DNA of 7,309 nucleotides from Myxococcales bacterium (GTDB lineage: Bacteria > Myxococcota > Polyangia > Polyangiales > Polyangiaceae), in assembly GCA_020430865.1 (NCBI GenBank), contig JAGQIY010000311.1, positions 1-7,309 of the forward strand, read 5' to 3'. Position numbers and translations under genes: made by a program. Shown here one piece after another: positions 5,391 through 7,309 of the stretch. The notes beneath the pieces were generated by a model. That model worked only from the letters and a program-made list of their open reading frames with translations, had not been told where the DNA came from and did no database searches. Position 1 is the stretch's first letter. Every line of letters begins with the position of its first letter.

Positions 5391-6863
5391 ATGAGCGCAC
5401 CGCCCACAGAGGAAGTGAGCCTCGAGCCCGAGCTCGACGACCGGGCGCGCAAGCGCATCCTGGAAGGCAACCTCTGGTGGCAGGTGTTGCGCTTCGGCGC
5501 ACCTCTTGGCCTCGGAATGGGTCTGCAGACGACCTTCAACCTGGTCGATGCCTACGTCATCTCGCGTCTCGAGGACGAGATCGCTGGTCCGGCGCTTGGT
5601 GCCCTGGGGATCTGCGATCTGCTGACCGCGCTCGGCTCGATCATCAGCTATGGCCTGAGCATCGCGACCGTGGCCTTGATGAGCCGTCGCCACGGCGAGG
5701 GCGACGAGCGCGGCACGCGGCACATCGCCTGGCAATCGGTTCTGGTGATGGGCGGGCTCGCGCTGCTGTTCTTGCTGATCGGCATCTTCGGCGCCGAGAC
5801 CCTGATGGTCGACGTGGTCGGCGCCAAGGGCGACGTAGCGCGCCTTGGTACGAGCTACGTGCGCGTTGGCATTGGCGGAAGCTTCACGATGTTCTTCCTG
5901 CTGCACCTCACGGCGTTGCCGCGCGCGCTGGGCAGCTCCAAGATGCCCATCGCCTTCCTGCTCGGCGCCAACGTGCTCAACTTCTTTCTGAGCATCTTGA
6001 TGGTGTACGGCCCGGGACATGCACCCGACGTCTTCAGCTGGGGACCGCCCATCGCCGCAGCGCTCGGGATCCCCCGCCTGGAGTTGATGGGCGCGATCTG
6101 GTCCACGGTGATCTGCCGCGCGATCACCCTGGTGCCGCTGATCTACCTGTTGATCCGCCGCTTCGGCCTGTTCGAGCGCGAGTGGAAGAGCCGCCCGGAC
6201 TTCCGGCTGATGGGGCGCATCCTCGACCTGGGTTGGCCCAGCAGCGCGCAGCTGGTCGTGCGCATCCTGGCGATGCTCGCCACGCAATCGTTGGTCAACC
6301 GCGCCTTCACCACGGCCGATGACCCGAGCGCGACGACGGCGCTCGGCATTGGATTCCGCCTGGAAAGGATGGGGCTGTTCATGAGCCTTGGCTGGGGCTC
6401 GGCCAGTCAGACCTTCATGGGCACCAACCTCGGCGCCGAGCGGGAGCTGCGCGCGAAGCAGAGCGGCTGGATCACGGCGCTCTACAACGCGATCACGATG
6501 GCCACCCTGGCGCTGGTGTACTGGCGAACAGGCGAGGCGATCGTCAGCTTCTTCGATGACTCCCCCCGCGTGGTGAGCCAGGCCATGGCCTACTTGCGCT
6601 GGGTCGCGCCGAGCTACGTGATGTTCGGCGTGGGCGTGGTGCTCGGCTCGGCGATTCAGGGCGCGGGCGCGACACGCTTCACGCTACTCATCGACTGCTC
6701 GGTCGTGCTCTTGATCCAGCTCCCGCTGAGCATCCTGGCCGTGTACCTCTTCGGCAGGAGTCAAGTTTCCCTGTGGCAAGTATTGGTACTGACCAACGTG
6801 CTGTTCGCGTTCATCTACCTCCACGCCTATCGACGCGGACGCTACCTGCACAAGGTGGTCTAG
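5391..6863 (+). CDS. MATE-family multidrug/cation antiporter
   Basis: This 490-residue polytopic membrane protein has about 12 hydrophobic segments in two similar halves, as expected for MATE exporters (usually 440-500 residues). These expel drugs or metabolites from the cytoplasm in exchange for Na+ or H+. The N-half opens with a TM1 containing Pro38 and NLVDAY (50-55). Asp53 sits where MATE transporters keep a functional acidic residue. The C-half starts around LGWPSSAQLVVRIL and contains IQGAGATR (422-429), the family's G-A-G-x-T-R loop motif. A charged 30-residue head precedes TM1. The ATG at 5391 lies 10 bp after the stop of the RNase HII-like gene with no evident Shine-Dalgarno, so coupling is likely. 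The frame is open upstream, but there it only shadows that gene. The substrate cannot be read from the sequence. Other MOP-superfamily flippases are a less likely alternative, because the GAGATR motif favours MATE. Confidence 0.9.
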   Translation: MSAPPTEEVSLEPELDDRARKRILEGNLWWQVLRFGAPLGLGMGLQTTFNLVDAYVISRLEDEIAGPALGALGICDLLTALGSIISYGLSIATVALMSRRHGEGDERGTRHIAWQSVLVMGGLALLFLLIGIFGAETLMVDVVGAKGDVARLGTSYVRVGIGGSFTMFFLLHLTALPRALGSSKMPIAFLLGANVLNFFLSILMVYGPGHAPDVFSWGPPIAAALGIPRLELMGAIWSTVICRAITLVPLIYLLIRRFGLFEREWKSRPDFRLMGRILDLGWPSSAQLVVRILAMLATQSLVNRAFTTADDPSATTALGIGFRLERMGLFMSLGWGSASQTFMGTNLGAERELRAKQSGWITALYNAITMATLALVYWRTGEAIVSFFDDSPRVVSQAMAYLRWVAPSYVMFGVGVVLGSAIQGAGATRFTLLIDCSVVLLIQLPLSILAVYLFGRSQVSLWQVLVLTNVLFAFIYLHAYRRGRYLHKVV

Positions 6864-6870
6864 CTCGCTG

Positions 6871-7308
6871 TCAGAAGCGGATCGGTTCGACCAGCCATCC
6901 GGTGCTACCCGAGTCGTATGGCTTTGGCTCCGGATCGGGGCGAGTCAGGTAGTAGGTCAGCGCGGCGCCCCCGACGACGACGGCGGCGGCGCCCGCCCAG
7001 AACCACCACTGCTTGGTGAGCTGGAAACGCTCCTCGACCAGCGTCGCACGCAGCGCGGACTCCTCACCCGGCTTCACGTTGACCGTGGCCTCGTATGGTT
7101 CGAAGCCGTCCCGGTTCACCAGCACCGAGTAGCGCCCGGGGGGCCGCAGCACGCTGACCGGTGCCGGCCCGAAGTCCTTGCCATCGACGCTCACGATGGC
7201 GTCCTTCACGTTCGACGAAATCTGTAGCGTCGCTGGCAGCCGTTCCAGCTGCAGGTTCAGGGACGCCTTGGTTCCCAGGGGATACGAACGGTTGACGACG
7301 GCGTCGGC
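6871..7308 (-). CDS. PEGA-domain protein with C-terminal membrane anchor (5' end outside window)
   Basis: The last 145 residues are visible and the frame remains open to the right edge; the GTG at 7209 is internal, not the start. Visible residues 26-90 form a PEGA repeat, a small beta-sandwich found in bacterial surface and envelope proteins: VSVDGKDFGPAPV, then PPGRYSVLVNRDGFEPYEAT and a final NVKPGEE strand. Residues before it (NRSYPLGTKASLNLQL) may end an earlier repeat. A Trp-rich hydrophobic helix (about 101-121, WWFWAGAAAVVVGGAALTYY) follows, then a Pro/acidic tail of about 20 residues. The arrangement resembles myxobacterial PEGA proteins in which the repeats lie outside the cytoplasmic membrane, sometimes with N-terminal TPR or kinase parts that cannot be seen here. 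It converges with the MATE gene, 7 bp between stops, so the two are on separate transcripts. Confidence 0.75.
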   Translation of the reverse strand, partial: ADAVVNRSYPLGTKASLNLQLERLPATLQISSNVKDAIVSVDGKDFGPAPVSVLRPPGRYSVLVNRDGFEPYEATVNVKPGEESALRATLVEERFQLTKQWWFWAGAAAVVVGGAALTYYLTRPDPEPKPYDSGSTGWLVEPIRF

Positions 7309-7309
7309 G

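Noticed and set aside
5223..6287. 354-codon minus-strand frame opposite the MATE gene
   Set aside because: The product is His/Gln/Ala-rich low-complexity sequence antisense to clear transmembrane coding DNA; a codon-bias shadow.

Overview
The window is GC-rich, densely packed bacterial DNA. Long Gly/Ala-rich spacers behind lipoboxes, a bacterial Kunitz-domain lipoprotein, a PEGA-domain membrane protein and many small outer-membrane beta-barrels together suggest a Myxococcota (myxobacterial, perhaps Polyangiales-like) chromosome. That placement is an inference from gene content and base composition; no rRNA or other marker gene is present. I see no RNA gene, mobile element, CRISPR array or origin.

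Layout. On the + strand at the left edge are two adjacent outer-membrane barrel genes: the C-terminal end of one (3-305) and a complete one (375-986). Their last 42 residues align without gaps, so they look like tandem paralogues. The second converges with a minus-strand block, leaving only 5 bp between the stop codons. Read 5' to 3' on the minus strand, this block holds: an extradiol dioxygenase of the YgiD/LigB class with a Tat-type lipoprotein leader (4189-3227); an outer-membrane barrel protein (3079-2369); a lipoprotein with a textbook Kunitz inhibitor domain (2358-1840), 10 bp after the barrel gene; and a Gly-rich lipoprotein with a duplicated double-cysteine module (1648-992).

Divergent from the dioxygenase, on the + strand, lies a strongly altered RNase HII-like protein (4313-5380). 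It is followed after 10 bp by a MATE-family multidrug/Na+ antiporter (5391-6863). The MATE gene converges, 7 bp apart, with a minus-strand PEGA-domain protein that runs off the right edge (6871-7308).

How the genes may work together. Most products are predicted to sit in or export through the cell envelope: barrels, lipoproteins, a transporter and a membrane-anchored PEGA protein. The tightest functional hint is the barrel plus Kunitz lipoprotein pair, a possible outer-membrane assembly that shields against proteases. The most unusual genes are the RNase HII-like protein, which has lost one catalytic carboxylate and the GRG motif and gained a large insert, and the dioxygenase, whose reading frame carries both an export leader and a strong internal ribosome binding site for a leaderless form.
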